Positions 44,827 through 58,890 of a DNA stretch of 60,000 nt are shown here, in pieces. How positions within the stretch are numbered: position 1 is the stretch's first letter; every line of letters begins with the position of its first letter. Location: positions 10,171,087 to 10,231,086 of the forward strand of contig NC_049984.1 of assembly GCF_000003815.2 (NCBI RefSeq). Reading direction: 5' to 3'. The stretch comes from Branchiostoma floridae (Eukaryota > Chordata > Leptocardii > Amphioxiformes > Branchiostomatidae). The notes under the pieces were generated by a model, which had not been told where the DNA came from, made no database searches, and saw only the letters and a program-made list of their open reading frames with translations. A program made the translations under genes and the position numbers.

Positions 44827-46253
44827 GGCCGCTCTGATTACTACCAACACAGATGAGCTTCCATGATAACAAACACACTTATCGACCCGGCATGCTTGGT
44901 TGAAAATGCGTACTTGGCGAGGACAACATGCTGTTCCACTAATAGCCAAAGTCACTATCTAGGGACGTGCGTCACATTGCATACCAAAAGATGATAAAAT
45001 TACATAAAGATCCCTTCCAGTTACACGGAGACAAGATCAGCTTTGGTACGTTATTCCCCAAGCGCCTTTACAGACTCAACTGTTGAGGTTAGGTCACCTC
45101 TCTTGCGCAAGAAGTGCGGAATACAGATTATATGAAGTGTTTAAACATTGATTTCCATTTCCAGTCACCTGGGGATTAGTTTTACCTTCTTCTGAGCGAC
45201 AAAAGACCACCCACTGACACCCTTAGGCCGGTTGGTTGGGTGCCAAAGTTGCGCATGGCTGGAGGCGGAAGGATTTTGCGACAATGCTTGAATTATAAAA
45301 CAGCGCAGTGTCGTCTACGAAGGACTCAGTTATTCCATGACAGAAAGTAACTAGAATTTTTTTATACTTATGTGTGTTTGACATAATCTTTATTGCAACG
45401 TACATAAGACGCACTTAAAATCAACAACAACGTACGAGATGAATGAGTTACTCCTTAATGCTTTTTTCTTGCTAAGGTTCATCTTTAATAACCTCCAACT
45501 GTCAGTAAACTAGTCCACACTAGTATGGATAGAACGTCCTGGGCTCGGGTCAACGGTATTTCCTGTCATGTGAGGGGAAAAAGTGTGGACTCGGGTAACA
45601 CACCAAAGATCATAATATCTCCGTTTTACAGATGTCAGCAGCGTAAAAGGACTCGCAACTTCAGCAAAATGCTAGGACGCAAGGGTATTTAAGGGTGGGG
45701 AAAAGTCACAAAACCGATCCTTGATGGAAGGGTGTTTTGACAGTATTACTTTTCTTCAAATTGTTTTATCGTACCTCACACAGCTCCTCCACAGTCTTTG
45801 CATTACGAGGGAAATGTCATTTGGTGCACCATACCTTAACTACTTCAATCACAATCCAGGGGCCATAACCACAGGAACGTGACGACACCCGTGCATGTTG
45901 ATTGGATCATGTGTATGCATATCGATGGGCACTCTGCCATTTGTGTACTCCCCTGTGACATGTTGACTAACAAAAACACTTTTACCACGCATGCATTTCA
46001 AATGTCTTTACGTTGATTAGGAGGTACCTGTTTTATATAGATACATTCAGAAACTAGAAAGGAAAGTGAAAGACAGACTGTGGCTTGTTGTTTAGCTATC
46101 TGCCCTCCTCTCATCTCTTGAATAATGAATGACCGTTTTAACCGACGGAAGCATTTAGCATCAATCATTCAACCCTGTTTGCGATTTCTTATTCCAGTCA
46201 CTGGGCTTGACAGCTGCCATGGGCGCCATGTGATGTTGGAAATACGTGGAGAC
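44827..46253. other. Non-coding stretch; nothing recognised
   Basis: No credible exon or repeat structure seen. Confidence 0.35.
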
Positions 46254-46262
46254 GGTTTCATT

Positions 46263-46438
46263 TAATCTCCAATCAGAATTACCAGTGGCATAAGATAGTA
46301 TCAAATCTGGCTAAGGAGTATAGCTCACTGACAAGGAGATCAGCCACTCCGGTAGCCAAACACGCTCCTAGGCCGGCTTCACTCTTCTGGCAGCTTTTGA
46401 TACTATCTTATGCTACCGTAGGATCTGTTTGGAGATTA
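46263..46438. mobile_element. 176-bp MITE with 9-bp target-site duplication (Mutator-like size)
   Basis: The ends TAATCTCCAA...TTGGAGATTA open inverted repeats that can be followed for 43 bp, with about 35 matches including GCATAAGATAGTATCAAA. The flanks carry an exact 9-bp direct repeat GGTTTCATT at 46254-46262 and 46439-46447. A 9-bp duplication is characteristic of Mutator-type transposases, so this is probably a MULE-derived MITE. Superfamily by inference. Confidence 0.8.
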
Positions 46439-46447
46439 GGTTTCATT

Positions 46448-47842
46448 TAGCGTATCCGCTTAGGCAAGTTACTTATTGATGATGATGCTGCTCTGTATTC
46501 TGCAGCACAGTATGCCTGTAGAAACAACTTCTAGCTACAATCAATAACGTACTCCCAACGGCAGATTGGCAGCCCTCTTCATCTGTGCATTGTCCGATGT
46601 CGAATACATCCTACCAATCACTTGTTTCTCGCATGCCAAACAATTACTTCCCCCTAGTCTGGAAATGAGGTTAAAGCCAAAGGTTTTCCTTCTATGGTCC
46701 TGTAGATGGCTACGTTATATCTTATTCTATCTGAAACCCGTGAGAAATCAGGGGTCAAGGCTACTGCTGCAACTTGACGCCATTTTGTAGTTTCGCCTTG
46801 AACATCGCGACGTTTTCATCATTTAGTGATATATTGCCTTACCTTGAAGTTGGAATAGCTTGAAAGTCTGCCGGGAGCCCAGAAAGCTACCAGATGTCAG
46901 AAGTCAATAACCGTCCACCGTGACCTGGGTGGTGAAATAGGTCACGCTTAAAATGAAATATCTATTGTCGACGGCTGGTCAGCATCGAGAGATATGACAA
47001 CTGACGGTTTGCAAAAAAAATAATGATAAATTCACCGCACATTTATGCTAATTCCAAATTGAGTAAAACAATAGTATTCCAGAGGAATGAAATGTATAGA
47101 TAAATCGTAGGTGTTCCTCAGCTATGTAAGCTTATTTCTATGTTAACTATTTTATCTGTCAGGTTTCTTATCTACATGCAATATAGGAGATCAATTGTCC
47201 AACATTTAAGTAAAGAAGGGGTTGGATGAATTAAGCAAGAAGGAATTTTTATTGTTTTAATAGAAAAAGGGTTGTAATTTAGAGACTTCTCAAAAAAATT
47301 TCAGCACGATGGGTTTGTACGAACTAGCCGTCCTAAATCCCCTCCCCTGTATTCCTTTTCGTTTATCATAACTATACCTTAGCAGTTTACCAATTCGAAA
47401 GTTTTTGTTACTTGCAAAGGAATGCCTTAACCCTAAATCCTAGCCCCCACTTCTGACATGAAATGATAATCATAGTACCCATGAAGTACGTACACTAGTC
47501 ATATGCTATGCAAAGAAATAAGACCGTGCCATCGCTGGACAAAGCTTTATGATGACTTATCGTGGCCGTTTGTGTAAACTGGGACGTCTACGTATTTACA
47601 TATTGAGTACAAATATTGCTCCGTTGGGTGAAATAAATCCTAAGCCCCACAAGCCTTCGTCAGTGCCTTCGCTAGGTCCGTATCATGATAGCAGTACTGA
47701 CTCGATAGATAGAGGTACAAGTAATGAAGGGAGGGGCAGATTTGGAAGCCAGTGTCATTCACATCTATTTCTCTTGTCATGAATGTACCGGCCGAACCTA
47801 GTTTCATTGCCTGCTTAGTTCTCAGTTGTCTTTTTCGTGTTC
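46448..47842. other. Non-coding stretch; nothing recognised
   Basis: Open frames are short and without bias. Confidence 0.35.
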
Positions 47843-47869
47843 TGTCTCTCTATTTCTCTCTAGTCTCTT

Positions 47870-47904
<35 letters not shown>

Positions 47905-47951
47905 TTCTTTCTTTCTCTCTTTCTCTCTCTCTCTCTCTATATATATAACGG

Positions 47952-48009
<58 letters not shown>
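47843..48009. repeat. Compound CT and TA microsatellite
   Basis: An imperfect CT-rich tract (47843-47938, with TTT interruptions) runs directly into a TA tract (47939-48009) broken once by ACGGT. The TA part is self-complementary and could extrude as a cruciform. Open frames across it are artefacts of the repeat. Confidence 0.95.
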
Positions 48010-48011
<2 letters not shown>

Positions 48012-51000
48012 AGGAAGCCTGCTACAAGGAAGTGTGTGAACAAACGAACAGACAACGCTAGCAACACCCCCCCCCCTCGTGATGTGTGGCGCCAGTAGTT
48101 AATTCCTCCATCGCCACGCCAGGTTACGCCATGGAAGAAACATCATGGAGACATGGTTGCCTGTACTTCTGCAACTCTTAAAAGCGTTGAAGGTCAGTAA
48201 TTGGATCATTTTGAAGGTTAAAAGATGAATTGGTAGTCTTAAACCATTGTAAGATTGTTAAGGGATTATTTCCGGCGTAATCTTCGTATAATCTTCTCTG
48301 CTAACTTAGAACGTTAAGACTGGTTTAAAGAATATCAACCTCTTTTAAACTAAGTGTGTAAATCCCTTTCCCCAGATTTATACCTTTGATAACAGTTCAG
48401 CCTCGCAACGGGTCTTAGGTCGGACTGATCTCTGAAGGTGTCGCGGTGTGCCTTTTCTCCCAGGCGTCTGGAGGCCCGGTAATTGCAGATATCGCGATAA
48501 TGTCCAGACTGGTGGAGACCTCAGATAGCTGCAGCCTGAGGTCATAGTCGTTCGAGTGAGGAGGTTTTTGTGTGGGTGGGTTTTGTGAAGGATGGATGCG
48601 GCAGTGCCAAGCTTACGGGATGGCGCAGCGCTGGAGGAAGATTTTACGTCGTCTTTAACAACAGTCAAACCATTGAGCAGCTTTGTACACCACTTTAGTT
48701 GGTGTCTTACGCCTTAGGGTACCGGCTGTACAACACAGATACAGACACTTTGCAGGGGAGGGGGGCTGAAATACGCTAAGATGTAATGGACCATCATCTT
48801 ATTGAAGGCAAGTAAACCAACAGTCCAACTTCTCCGTTTACCAAAGGTTGTTGTAATTTATATATAACCACGAATTAAAAGTTACGTTTATTGAGAAGCG
48901 GAGCACGTATTTTGTGAAAAGCACTGTCTGCAAGTTTGCAGGTTTTCATTTTGGCAGAAGTTCTGTGAGGTTATCTACTGGTAGGCTACGCCAGTCGAAT
49001 GTTTGGAATTTTGCGTCATTTGAATGAACCTCTCTCTTGAAAATCGCTGGCCGGTCAGGTCCATTCCAATTCGCGAGACAATTGGCAATCGGTTCAGGAT
49101 CAGTACGAAGGGAGTCGGTAATCTGCGGCTAAAGGTCTGGATGGTTGGGAGTATGTTCGAAAACATTCGGGGCTCGGTTGGGAGTACGTGCATGACATGT
49201 ACAGGTTGTGAAATGATTGTGAAATAGTTGAGACATGGTTGTCGCCGAAGACAGGCGTGGCCTAAAACTGGCCCGACTGCTCTCAACCCACCTTTGTTGG
49301 GAAGAGCCTAAGGGCAAGGTCGAGGGAAGGTCCTGTATGTGTGACTGGGCCTCCATAGACTAATTTACGATAGAAAGTCGAAGTGCGTAGATCCTTAGAT
49401 ACTCGTATGCCGGGAGATTTTCATTAGTGTTAAGACGTCGGGCGCAGCGCCCCAGGTGTCAGCCCAGACGACACGAACGGTGAACTGTGCGTAGTCTTGT
49501 CACGTTAAGGGTTGTAAAGACAATCTTACAGGCATACCATGTATACATAATGCACAACAATCATCGAAAAACGCGCTTCAATCGGTCGGCAGGCGAATAA
49601 AAGGTTCACTAAATTACACACTATCACGAACACGCGTGCCATGTGTTCATCGACGTAGTTGTAAAAGGCTTCATGAAACACATGAATGTAAAAAGGAATA
49701 TTCCGTGCTCTGAATGAAAGATATTTGAAAGTGTCCCTGTCATGATAATGAATCACAAATATATGTTCATTGAAAGAGTTTTCGAAGAGAAACGCAAGAA
49801 CATACATGAGGTTGTGCGAATCACACAGATATACGGGCAGCCGTGTCACTTGGTAAATGTAAAATTGCACAAAGATCCATTCCAGGATCTCCCTTTCCCA
49901 CCAAATGTATTTTTGCCGGAGATTTGGTTTCTCAGACAGGTACCAGGTGTCTAATCTGTAGCCTGCTTACCCTTCGTTGTGTGGAAAACAGATTTTTTTT
50001 GGTACTCGCTGACCTTGACGTTGAAGGTTAGAAAACTGCACTGTATATTAGATAAAGAGAATTCCGGATATAGTTTTACATTCTGCAGCAATCACGGGGA
50101 TTTCAGATAGGTTTGTCCATTGGCATATTGTAAAGGTGTATGTGCACGTGCATGCGGTCTGCAAAATAAGTTGTTAACTTCTTTTGTTTGATAGCATGCC
50201 TAGACTCGCAATATAGTCGCATGACAGTAAAGAGAACCGTTTGATGGTGCCTCCTATAGCGTTAGTATAGTTTGCATTTAATGATTCGGATAATGAGAAC
50301 TTCCGATGAAATATGGATCAAAATAGCTTTCCCGATGGCAACATAGAAGGGCGTTTTCCGTCACCAATCCGAGGAGGTTTGAAAACCAGGAGGAAATTTC
50401 AGTATAGTACCACTTGACTTGGAGTTGTCCATTTCATAGTTCAGTGACCCAAGCCTCTTCCTCTCTCTTCAGTGTCATATGACCCATATCTTGAGACAGT
50501 AATTGAAGCTGGAGTATCAGCTGATGACAATGTCTGACCTAGAAAGTGCGTGTGTTAATCTCAATGGTGACCGGCACACAATGGCATGACGGACATCTTT
50601 ACCCCAAGGGCACACAGAACCAATTTCTACTCGTACCACGATAAGATTGTCATCGATTTCATTTCTTGTTTACTGTTACAATTTTAAATTACTTTTCCTG
50701 CTTACGGGCACGTAGGAACCACGTGTTTATTATGACCTGTCAAATCGGAACATTTTTATGCGTGCTCCATTTCATGGGACTGTGCCTGTTACCTACAACA
50801 ATGTCTGACCATTGTTTGACCAAACAGATACATGTATCCTATGAGGAACTGTGAATAAGCCCCTTGCCAATGTAGCTTGAATTGGGAAAGCAACTTCACA
50901 TTTTCTTTAAAGCCTAGCCTCAAATGATATGTGATTATTTCGATCCAAGTAATGATTGCTACTAGAAGGTTCGGAGCCAGGCGCGAGATAAGGACTTTAG

Positions 51001-52080
51001 CACAATTTTAACTCTCTGTGGCTAGGAGACAAGCGTGAGAGCCGTTATTGACGGTCACGACTGGGGTTTCAAACATTTAAAAGTTCAACTGCTAACTTCA
51101 AATACTTGGACAATGTTACAACACCTCTTGTGACACAATTAGTAAGGTGGTATTGCAAGGGTTTGACGTCATTAACTCGTACATAAAAGATTGTTATTCT
51201 AGTCAGGGTAAAAAATGCAACAGGACAGTGGAAGTTAGGGCACCAGAAACAAGATGATCTCTTTTGACCAACCACTGATGGAATACTGAGGACACCGTTT
51301 GACGTTACGTGCATGGGGGAAATGACTCAAATGAAAGAGACGCCAGTTCCCAGCCGATAACACCGTCATTTCCAAAGGATTTAACGGTGGGTATTCAGAG
51401 GTCTCGCCTTACTGTCTGCCGTGGGACCAAGAAAAGCATTGCGCTTACCGCTGCATAACCTACCATAATCACTATCGGACAAACCATTGCACAGCGTATG
51501 CAAATCGCCTTTCCTAACCGTAATCGATAAAGGATTTGGAAGGAGGACGATCGAAATGTAATTTTTGTAATTTGGTTTGTAGTTCGCCACATGCCGATCA
51601 TTAGAGCACAGACAACACGATCAGTAATATGGCTTATCCTATTTTCATTAGTCTCCAATCCGTCTGTTCAAGATTTGTCTTTGGTGGACGGTAATATAAT
51701 CCAGACAAACATCTGCCAGCTGTAATCGTTATCGACTTCTAGATAACTCGTTTCTTCAGGGTCATTGGTTGCTTTACAATGCTCGAGTCACCTGATGTAG
51801 AAGCCATTGTCCTTTATACAGCGGCCAGTCCAACAGCCGGTCAATACTCACGTGTGCTATGTCGATTTTGGCACCACTAGTAATGCTGTAGAGATGGAAA
51901 AGACTGTAAAAGAGCCACTTAATATGCGGATTGTAATTTTACCCACTGGCAGGAGTTCAAGAGATGTAAAGCCAATATGTACTTTGTCAAATGAAATTAG
52001 TACAATATGCAGTCATGGCAGTGTAATATTTATGTGCAACCGACTCTAATCTGCTTTTGAACAGCAAGGCACATTTCCAT
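48010..52080. other. Non-coding stretch; no firm gene
   Basis: A C-run lies at about 48067-48075. Moderate open frames occur at 48975-49286 and 49526-49954 on both strands, but they overlap antisense frames and have no splice or domain support. I see no RNA gene. Confidence 0.3.
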
Positions 52081-52089
52081 CCTGTTAAT

Positions 52090-52290
52090 TATCACCCCCG
52101 TGAAAACAGGGGTATTATTTTTGGTCTGTGTGTTTGTATGTTTGTCTTGGTGTGTGTCCGTACTGTGTGTGCAGTCTGGCTGGTAGGGTGCAAGGCAAAA
52201 ATTATATAAAAGGATACTTTTATTTTCGCTGCCAAAGGAAGGACGATAAAGTTTTCTTGCCTTTTTGAAATCTAATAAGGGAACAAGGTT
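52090..52290. repeat. Dispersed repeat beginning CACCCCCGTGAAAACAGGGG
   Basis: The segment starts with a small hairpin (CCCC-GTGAAAAC-AGGGG) followed by TTTTTGGTCTGTGTGTTTG and TG-rich degenerate repeats, then GAAGGACGATAAAG. The layout resembles a dispersed repeat end rather than unique sequence. Copy number cannot be judged from one window. Confidence 0.4.
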
Positions 52291-52550
52291 AGTTTCAAAG
52301 CAGGTTCATATCTACAACCGTCAAGTTGTCTGACGAATCCAGTGGTTGCCTGCATCGTGTTGGTCAATGAATACACTAATAGAAACTGGGAAACCTCCTC
52401 ACGTATAGGTAACACTAACAGGCACTCTATATACATAACAGTTCAAACTTTATACCCCGTTATATGTGTTCATCTTCGCAGATGACCTGACCTTGCCGAC
52501 ATCCGGGTTCCTGAGTCTTTGATGTCAGCCAGCTATGGTGATCCTGGGAG

Positions 52551-53012
52551 TTGGATAAAAATCCACAATTTTTCTTTATGGCGTTTTTGACGATTGAAGT
52601 GGTAAAATACGACGTCCTCTCTGCTATGGTACGCATTATTGATTCGTATAAAACGGTATTATTCCTGCGTTCTTATGGTTTACTCATCGAAAGCAATGGC
52701 TTACTCAGCATTTCAATACAGCATGAACTCGCCATAAGAGATCGGGAAAGCTCTACCACGAGCTTTGCATTTTCTTTTCTGCTCCTTGGGGTTTGTGCAT
52801 TTTTTGTGGGGTTTCTTAAAGTCGAAATCATATTCTTCAAGCAGAGACCTGGATTTCGTTTGGTAGGCTTATGGTGGCCGCGAGTTTTTCCATCTGCCTC
52901 CCCACACCTCTACCACAGAACGCAGAACATTCTGGAAGGGGATAGACGACAAAATCACGGCCACTACGAGCCACTACAAAACCTCTGCATGGATATAGCG
53001 AAATCTATCTAA
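52551..53012 (+). other. 153-codon open frame, coding status doubtful
   Basis: The frame from ATG at 52551 includes a hydrophobic run (FAFSFLLLGVCAFFVGFLKV). Third positions are not biased, there is no domain match and no splice context, and the promoter side is a repeat. A chance frame or transposon remnant is more likely than a gene. Confidence 0.15.
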
Positions 53013-56000
53013 TCCGCTTTCCTGTGAGAGAAACAACTCACGTTATCTGCTTTTTGTAATGCCAAGGCCGTTATAACGGACTAATGTTCCTCCGCGGACA
53101 GTAAAAATCCTTCTCTCCTCAGACCCTGACCATGAGGAATCGCGGGTCGTTAGCCGCGTGAACATAAGTAATCACAACTCTGTAGGTAGCCCGTTTGAAG
53201 TGTCGCTAACAAATAGGCTGCCTCCAGCACGCCCTGCATACCGTGTTTCTAAATTTGGCTGCAGCACCGAGTGTGCGCGCGTCCCACAGGATCAGGGCCA
53301 TCAACAGTTGTTCAGATCAACTTTACGAAATTCCCTTCCTCCCGAGCAGCTTTAGTTTTGATTTATGTCTGATGAAGACCAAGCAACGCTACTAATTGCC
53401 TTCAAGGGTTCTCTGAGTTTGCTGACACAGAGGTTAACTCCTGGTCGACTCTACATGGAGAAAAACCGAACGCTTACTGCAGTTACGCACAATCGATGGC
53501 TTGGATCGTTCAAGTGGAAACACCATCGAACCAACACTGCCTCGCAAAATCGACCGTCCTTCGCCACAACGGAAATCTTTTCATATTACCATCTCATGAG
53601 TTTTATAAAAGAACTCTCTCAAGTGAGGTTCATCATTGAAGACACCACGGGTAGCATTAGATAGTGCAATGGATCGAGCAATTAACAATCGTGGTACGCT
53701 ACAGCATAAACGACTCGACGGTTGCGCGAATTTCTAATTCCTGAAGCCCTGGGAGACTTGTGAACGAGGAGCGGAGATGGCAAGAGCAGAGGAGCCTTGG
53801 TTGTAATCATCCATCATTGTCTGTTCTCGGGAACTCATTACTTAAGAGGAAACTGTATAACTAACTGCCGCTGCTTTTATCACTATTCCTGTCCTGTTTG
53901 AAAAGAAGAAAGGACAGTATTATACATTGGACTAAAACACTCCTCTGATTTCGTCCTTCCTGATGACATAATTTTTCGCATTGTTTCTGTCAAGGTAACA
54001 CCACTTCTTATCATAAACATAAATACTGACTCAAATAGTCACAGTAAACCCAACATGTACATATCACAAGAAAATGTGGTAGTGCACCAGTCCCTGGACC
54101 GGCAACGCGCAGTAGCCAGATAGTGGAGTGGGCGGGTGGAAAGTTTCACCCAGGTTCCCTTGGCCGGCCCCATATAGCAGTGATAAAGTCAGGCGCGCAG
54201 AATACTTTGAACAGGGAACGGTTAGCGGTCCTCTATCTTGAGGCCTCGTGCGTTTGTTCGATTGCCAAAGCATACCCATGACAACCAAGGGTAATTATTC
54301 ATGGAACACCTCCGCGCTTAAGACCTTGACCTTCCCAGTGTCCAGTTATCTCCACAAATCTAGATGGACACTAGTGTTGCGCTCTACCACTGAATGGGTA
54401 TTTTACCTTTTGAAATGTGACAACAAATGACTGTAACCCTCTGGTTTATTGTTATAGGTGCATCATGGCCGCGGGTTAGTCGTTCTACACCACACGGTCC
54501 ATCCGTCCTCTCGGACGTTGAACCAACAAATCTCGTAGCGCGGACGTTGACCAAACAACTTTGTTTGCCGAATAAGACGCGAAGACAACGCTATACATGT
54601 ATGTTCATGATAGTCCGTTTTGGCATGAGGTATTTCATATGCAGTGGAAACAACAGAAAGCAGCAGTTGTCATATCTTGCTATATTGTTCTTTCAATAAG
54701 CGTAACACCAAACTTCTTCGTAATGTAACTGTCTATCTTTATCGCAGGTTGAAAGCAAACGTGACACACAGAAACGCATTCCACCACCCACCTTAATCTA
54801 CTGCTGATAACAGTTCCAGTTCCATTACTTGTTCGTTTGCGTCTAAGTGCCAATCGCTGCTTCACTATTAAGGGCTTAACAGGTTTTTATTAGCTACATA
54901 CATATACGCGTGCAGTTTCATATCAGTAACGTTATAAATCACTAAGGAAGGAAAATAGACAGGCTGCCAAGGTGTACAGAGTTGTACTGTGCTGCTTTTC
55001 TTCGTGCCTATACCACTATTGCCTTATGTTTGTTGCTTGTGATTCGATGTGAAAACAGTTTCATGAGAATGTATAGCTAACGTGTGTGTAACGTATGCGA
55101 AAGTAGTGCATGGTGATATATAAGAAACTTGACATTCACACAGTCACGTCCACCAAGTCACGATAGTCTTATGCGCATCACGTCGCTGAAAAATCCCCTG
55201 ACTTGACAGGAAAAAGAAACGTTCACTAACATCACAGACGAGGGATTTACATGATAACCCTTTTGACAGCAATATCAATGAGGCATAAAACAGGATACAT
55301 GAAATTGCTTTTTATATCCAAGCTACCAATCGCCAGGGGACGGCTGCGGTGTTGTCTAAGATCCAGTCGTGATTCTGAAGGCGTTCTCGGGGGGACTGGT
55401 AAAGGGGCAATCTGTCTTTCTAGTGGACGTCGTCTTGACACGGGCAATTGATTCAAATTTGGGGAAAACTTCTGCTGTGACGCACACAACCTTGAAGTAA
55501 GTAAACGACTGACAACTTTGTGTGGAGTGTCTTTCATCATCCTGCCATCTTGTAGCTGGAACTTGCGTTTCAATCTCATCTTCAGTCACGCCTTTCTTTC
55601 TGTCTCTAATTTGATCCCTAGTCTAAATGTAGAATTGTCTTGTTCTTCAAATTTTAAGATCAAATATTAACTCTACGCTAGTATAGACTGGTCGTAGCCA
55701 TCAAGACTTGTCGCAGTATCCTAACATTTGTGTGTGCGTGTGTGGGGGGGGGGGGGGTCTGGTTATAGTTAATGCATTTTGTATTCACCTTCCAATAGCA
55801 ATTTTCGATTTCCATGTTTATAGACTAGGACAGGAAAATGTTACATCACTTTCATACCGTTAGCATAACATTGTCAACCATATCGCAGAAAATTATGTGT
55901 GTAAAGTCATTTCCTTCAGTTCATCATCTAACTCTTATCACTGGCTTAGACAGAAAACGCGATAAGTTAGCAATAAAAAATGACTGGCGATGAAAACGAA

Positions 56001-57720
56001 ATAACGATCGTTCCAAAGCAGGCCCATGTTTGATAAGGGCCGTTTATCACTTTTATATGCAGCGCTGTTTCCACCGTGACGAAACTTCGTCATTCTCTTA
56101 TCGGAGGCTCCTTCGGTAAAGATCAGTGTACCCGATCCACTCAAAAATGAATAACGGAACTCTCACCAATGACATATTGAAGACTATATACTATATATAT
56201 ATAAATACAGATAGTGATCTTCAGAGTCAATGTGTATTAGGGTTGATAACAGTGCTCGAGACAAAACAGCTTTGGTATCTACCGACAAAGTATGTTTGTA
56301 GAGTAAAGTGCTTCTTTCAACCGTTGACGTTAGAATTCTCTTCGGCAACCACACATAGATATGGTCTTGACTGGTGTATAAACTATCATGGGGCATTACG
56401 GAATCGCAAGATAGCAGAAAATATAAATTGCACTTGCCGCCGAGACGAAACGCTTCCTGAGCTCTTTGCATTAAAGTTAGTAGGTCTAACTCCATCAATA
56501 TGTGCCGTACAAATCCACGGTGGATTCGGTTGGTACCGACAGGTGCGCTGGGGTGACAAAGATAGGCATGATGGAGGGAACGGCAAGCAGGGTGGAACGC
56601 AAACGAAACAAAAATCGATCGCGAATTAAGGAATTGTCTTCCTGCAACAGCGAAGGGCTCATCAAAGGTGTATGAAGGAGCCGTGCACCACTCAGCGGTT
56701 TGTCCAGCACTAATGTCAGATAGAGATAACAACTAGGCTTTAGGGAGCTTCAGATGGAGGTATATACTCTTGGGTTTAGAGTCATACTTGATTGAAAACG
56801 TAATCTACGAAGGTTGCTAATGTCATTATTTATCTATGCTTCTTCCTCTATGCTTTAATGGAACATGGTGATGATAAGTAAACCCCGGCAAACGGATTCT
56901 TAGGTTTGAAGTACGGTCCTGTCGGCAAATGTCTACGTTTAGTACTGACTCCACCCTCGCTTTTAAACGAACAGTTGGTGATTCACGATGGGGCGGTAAA
57001 AGGTGGTATTTTCTGGGGAGTTAATGTACAACTCTGGCGATCCCATTCCACTGGTCTAATCGCTCACGTCTTCCAAATGAAAGATCCGGACAAACGGAAA
57101 TCATTCTTATGTCCAGTATCCTCAATAAGTACAGCGATAGTGACTACATATATCAAGATGTAATCGCGGCTGTTAATGGCAACACAATCTGCTAGGACCA
57201 CTTGGAGTTGTCTCCAAGACGAATCCTCTATTACTGCGGATCGTTACGGGCAGGTTTCCAAGTGTAGGAGGCAGCTAACTTACGATAAAATCTGCTGACA
57301 GGAGGCAGAAGTATCGTCTGTGGCCCCTGGCTGTTCGATCCCAGCTATAGAGGTCTCACAAACATGGTCTGCGTCAAGAGAACAAAATCGAAAAACGACA
57401 ACGATTTCTTCCTACCAGGAAATGTGCGTCGATAAGACGTTGCCTATAAGTACCAACCAATCAACGTAATGACCAATTAGTGTAGCTTAGAATGGAATCT
57501 CTAAACCGCAAATTATAGTCCACACCCAGAATGATTTCTGAACTAGAGTTCCACGAACACATACCTTTGCCAAATAAACCAGGTTTGTTATGTAGAATGA
57601 TGTCTGTAGACATAAATGTGTTACTCATTACATTTTATTTTATATGCCCGGAGTTGGTTCATAACATTTCACCATTGCTTATACAAATTAGATCCCTATT
57701 TACATACTGATATTAAATTG
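53013..57720. other. Non-coding stretch; no firm gene
   Basis: It contains a G-run at 55745-55757. Three overlapping open frames on both strands at 56126-56732 (up to 182 codons) have no bias or domain and are judged chance frames in stop-poor sequence. Confidence 0.3.
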
Positions 57721-57729
57721 TATCAAGCA

Positions 57730-58890
57730 TCACTTAAGCTATCAGCATACCAAAAATCATGATGATCCTTTCATCCCTTCTTGACTTATTCTCTTTCAAA
57801 GTAGGAAACTAAACCGGCTCCTGCAGTTCAAGAAAAGATGTTACCGGACCCAAACATACACCTCTTAGTCTCTGCCATCTTTCTCAGTTCCATATGTGTC
57901 AAGTTTGAAAGTCCTATCACGGAATGCAGTGGATTTATCAACTTTCCGCATTAATTATGCAAATTGTTAATTTATATAATTAGTATCTCATTGTGTAAGT
58001 TTTTACTTAGGATATCTACATACCAAAAATCATGACGATCCGTCAACATGTTCATATTTTGTCATTAATTGTGCAAATGAGATCATCATCTGCATAATTA
58101 ATATGTATAAATATTTCTTTCTTTCTCAGCTACAAATGTGACAAGTTTGAAAGTCCTATAAAGGAATGCAGTGGATTTACAAACTTTCCTCATTAATTAT
58201 GCAAATTAGCTGTTGACTTGTAAGTCTTCCCTTTGGCTATCTACATACCAAAAATCATGACGATCCGTCAACACGTTTATATTTTCTCATTAATTATGCA
58301 AATGAGGTCGTCATTTGCATAATTAAGATGGATTTTCTCTCTTTCTCATCTATATATGTGACAAGTTTGAAAGTCCTATCATGAAATGCAGCGGATTTAT
58401 AAACTTTCCTCATTAATTATGCAAATTAGTTGCTGATTTGCATAATTAGTATTCCATAATGTACATTGTTACTTGGGCTATCTACATACCAAAAATCGTG
58501 ACGATCCATCAACACGTTCTCGAGTTATTCTCGTCCAAAGTTTGAAAGGAAATTGGCAACTGCAGTTCCAAACAAGCCGCTAGGGGGTCCAAACTTATAG
58601 TACTTACTCTCTGCCCCAAGGGCTATCTACCACTCAAAAATCATAAACACAGCATGTCCAGAACACGAGATATCAAAAACTGAGGTTCTGCTGCAGTACC
58701 GTAGCAAGCCGCTAGGGGGCCCATTATCGAACTTGACCTTCGTTTTCCCGACCCCTATCCACTTACCAAATATCACCGGGATCCATCCAAGGCTTCTTGA
58801 GTTATGCTGTTAACTTAACACACACACAGACAGACAGACTCACAAGCCTAAAACATAACCTTAGCCATTCTGGCAAAGGTAATAATAAAG
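57730..58890 (-). repeat. Nested direct-repeat block ending in a CA/GACA tail
   Basis: The word ACCAAAAATCATGA-GATCC occurs at about 57748, 58021, 58248 and 58489. The word ACAAGTTTGAAAGTCCTAT occurs at about 57899, 58140 and 58359. The repeat period is 220-275 bp. Each unit also holds CTCATTAATTATGCAAAT pieces. AAGCCGCTAGGGGG occurs twice (about 58575 and 58707), and the block closes with a CACACACAGACAGACAGAC run. Read on the - strand it would start at that simple repeat. It is a tandemly enlarged dispersed repeat. Confidence 0.75.

Noticed and set aside
47752-48067. Open frames on both strands with Ser/Leu and Ile/Tyr runs
   Set aside because: They translate the CT and TA microsatellites.
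56126-56732. Open frames of 167 (+) and 182 (-) codons over the same bases
   Set aside because: Two long frames and a third shorter one overlap on opposite strands, none has third-position bias, domains or splice context; stop-poor composition explains them.
57325-57350. GTTCGATCCCAGC word resembling a tRNA B box
   Set aside because: No A box or cloverleaf could be formed around it; not a tRNA gene.
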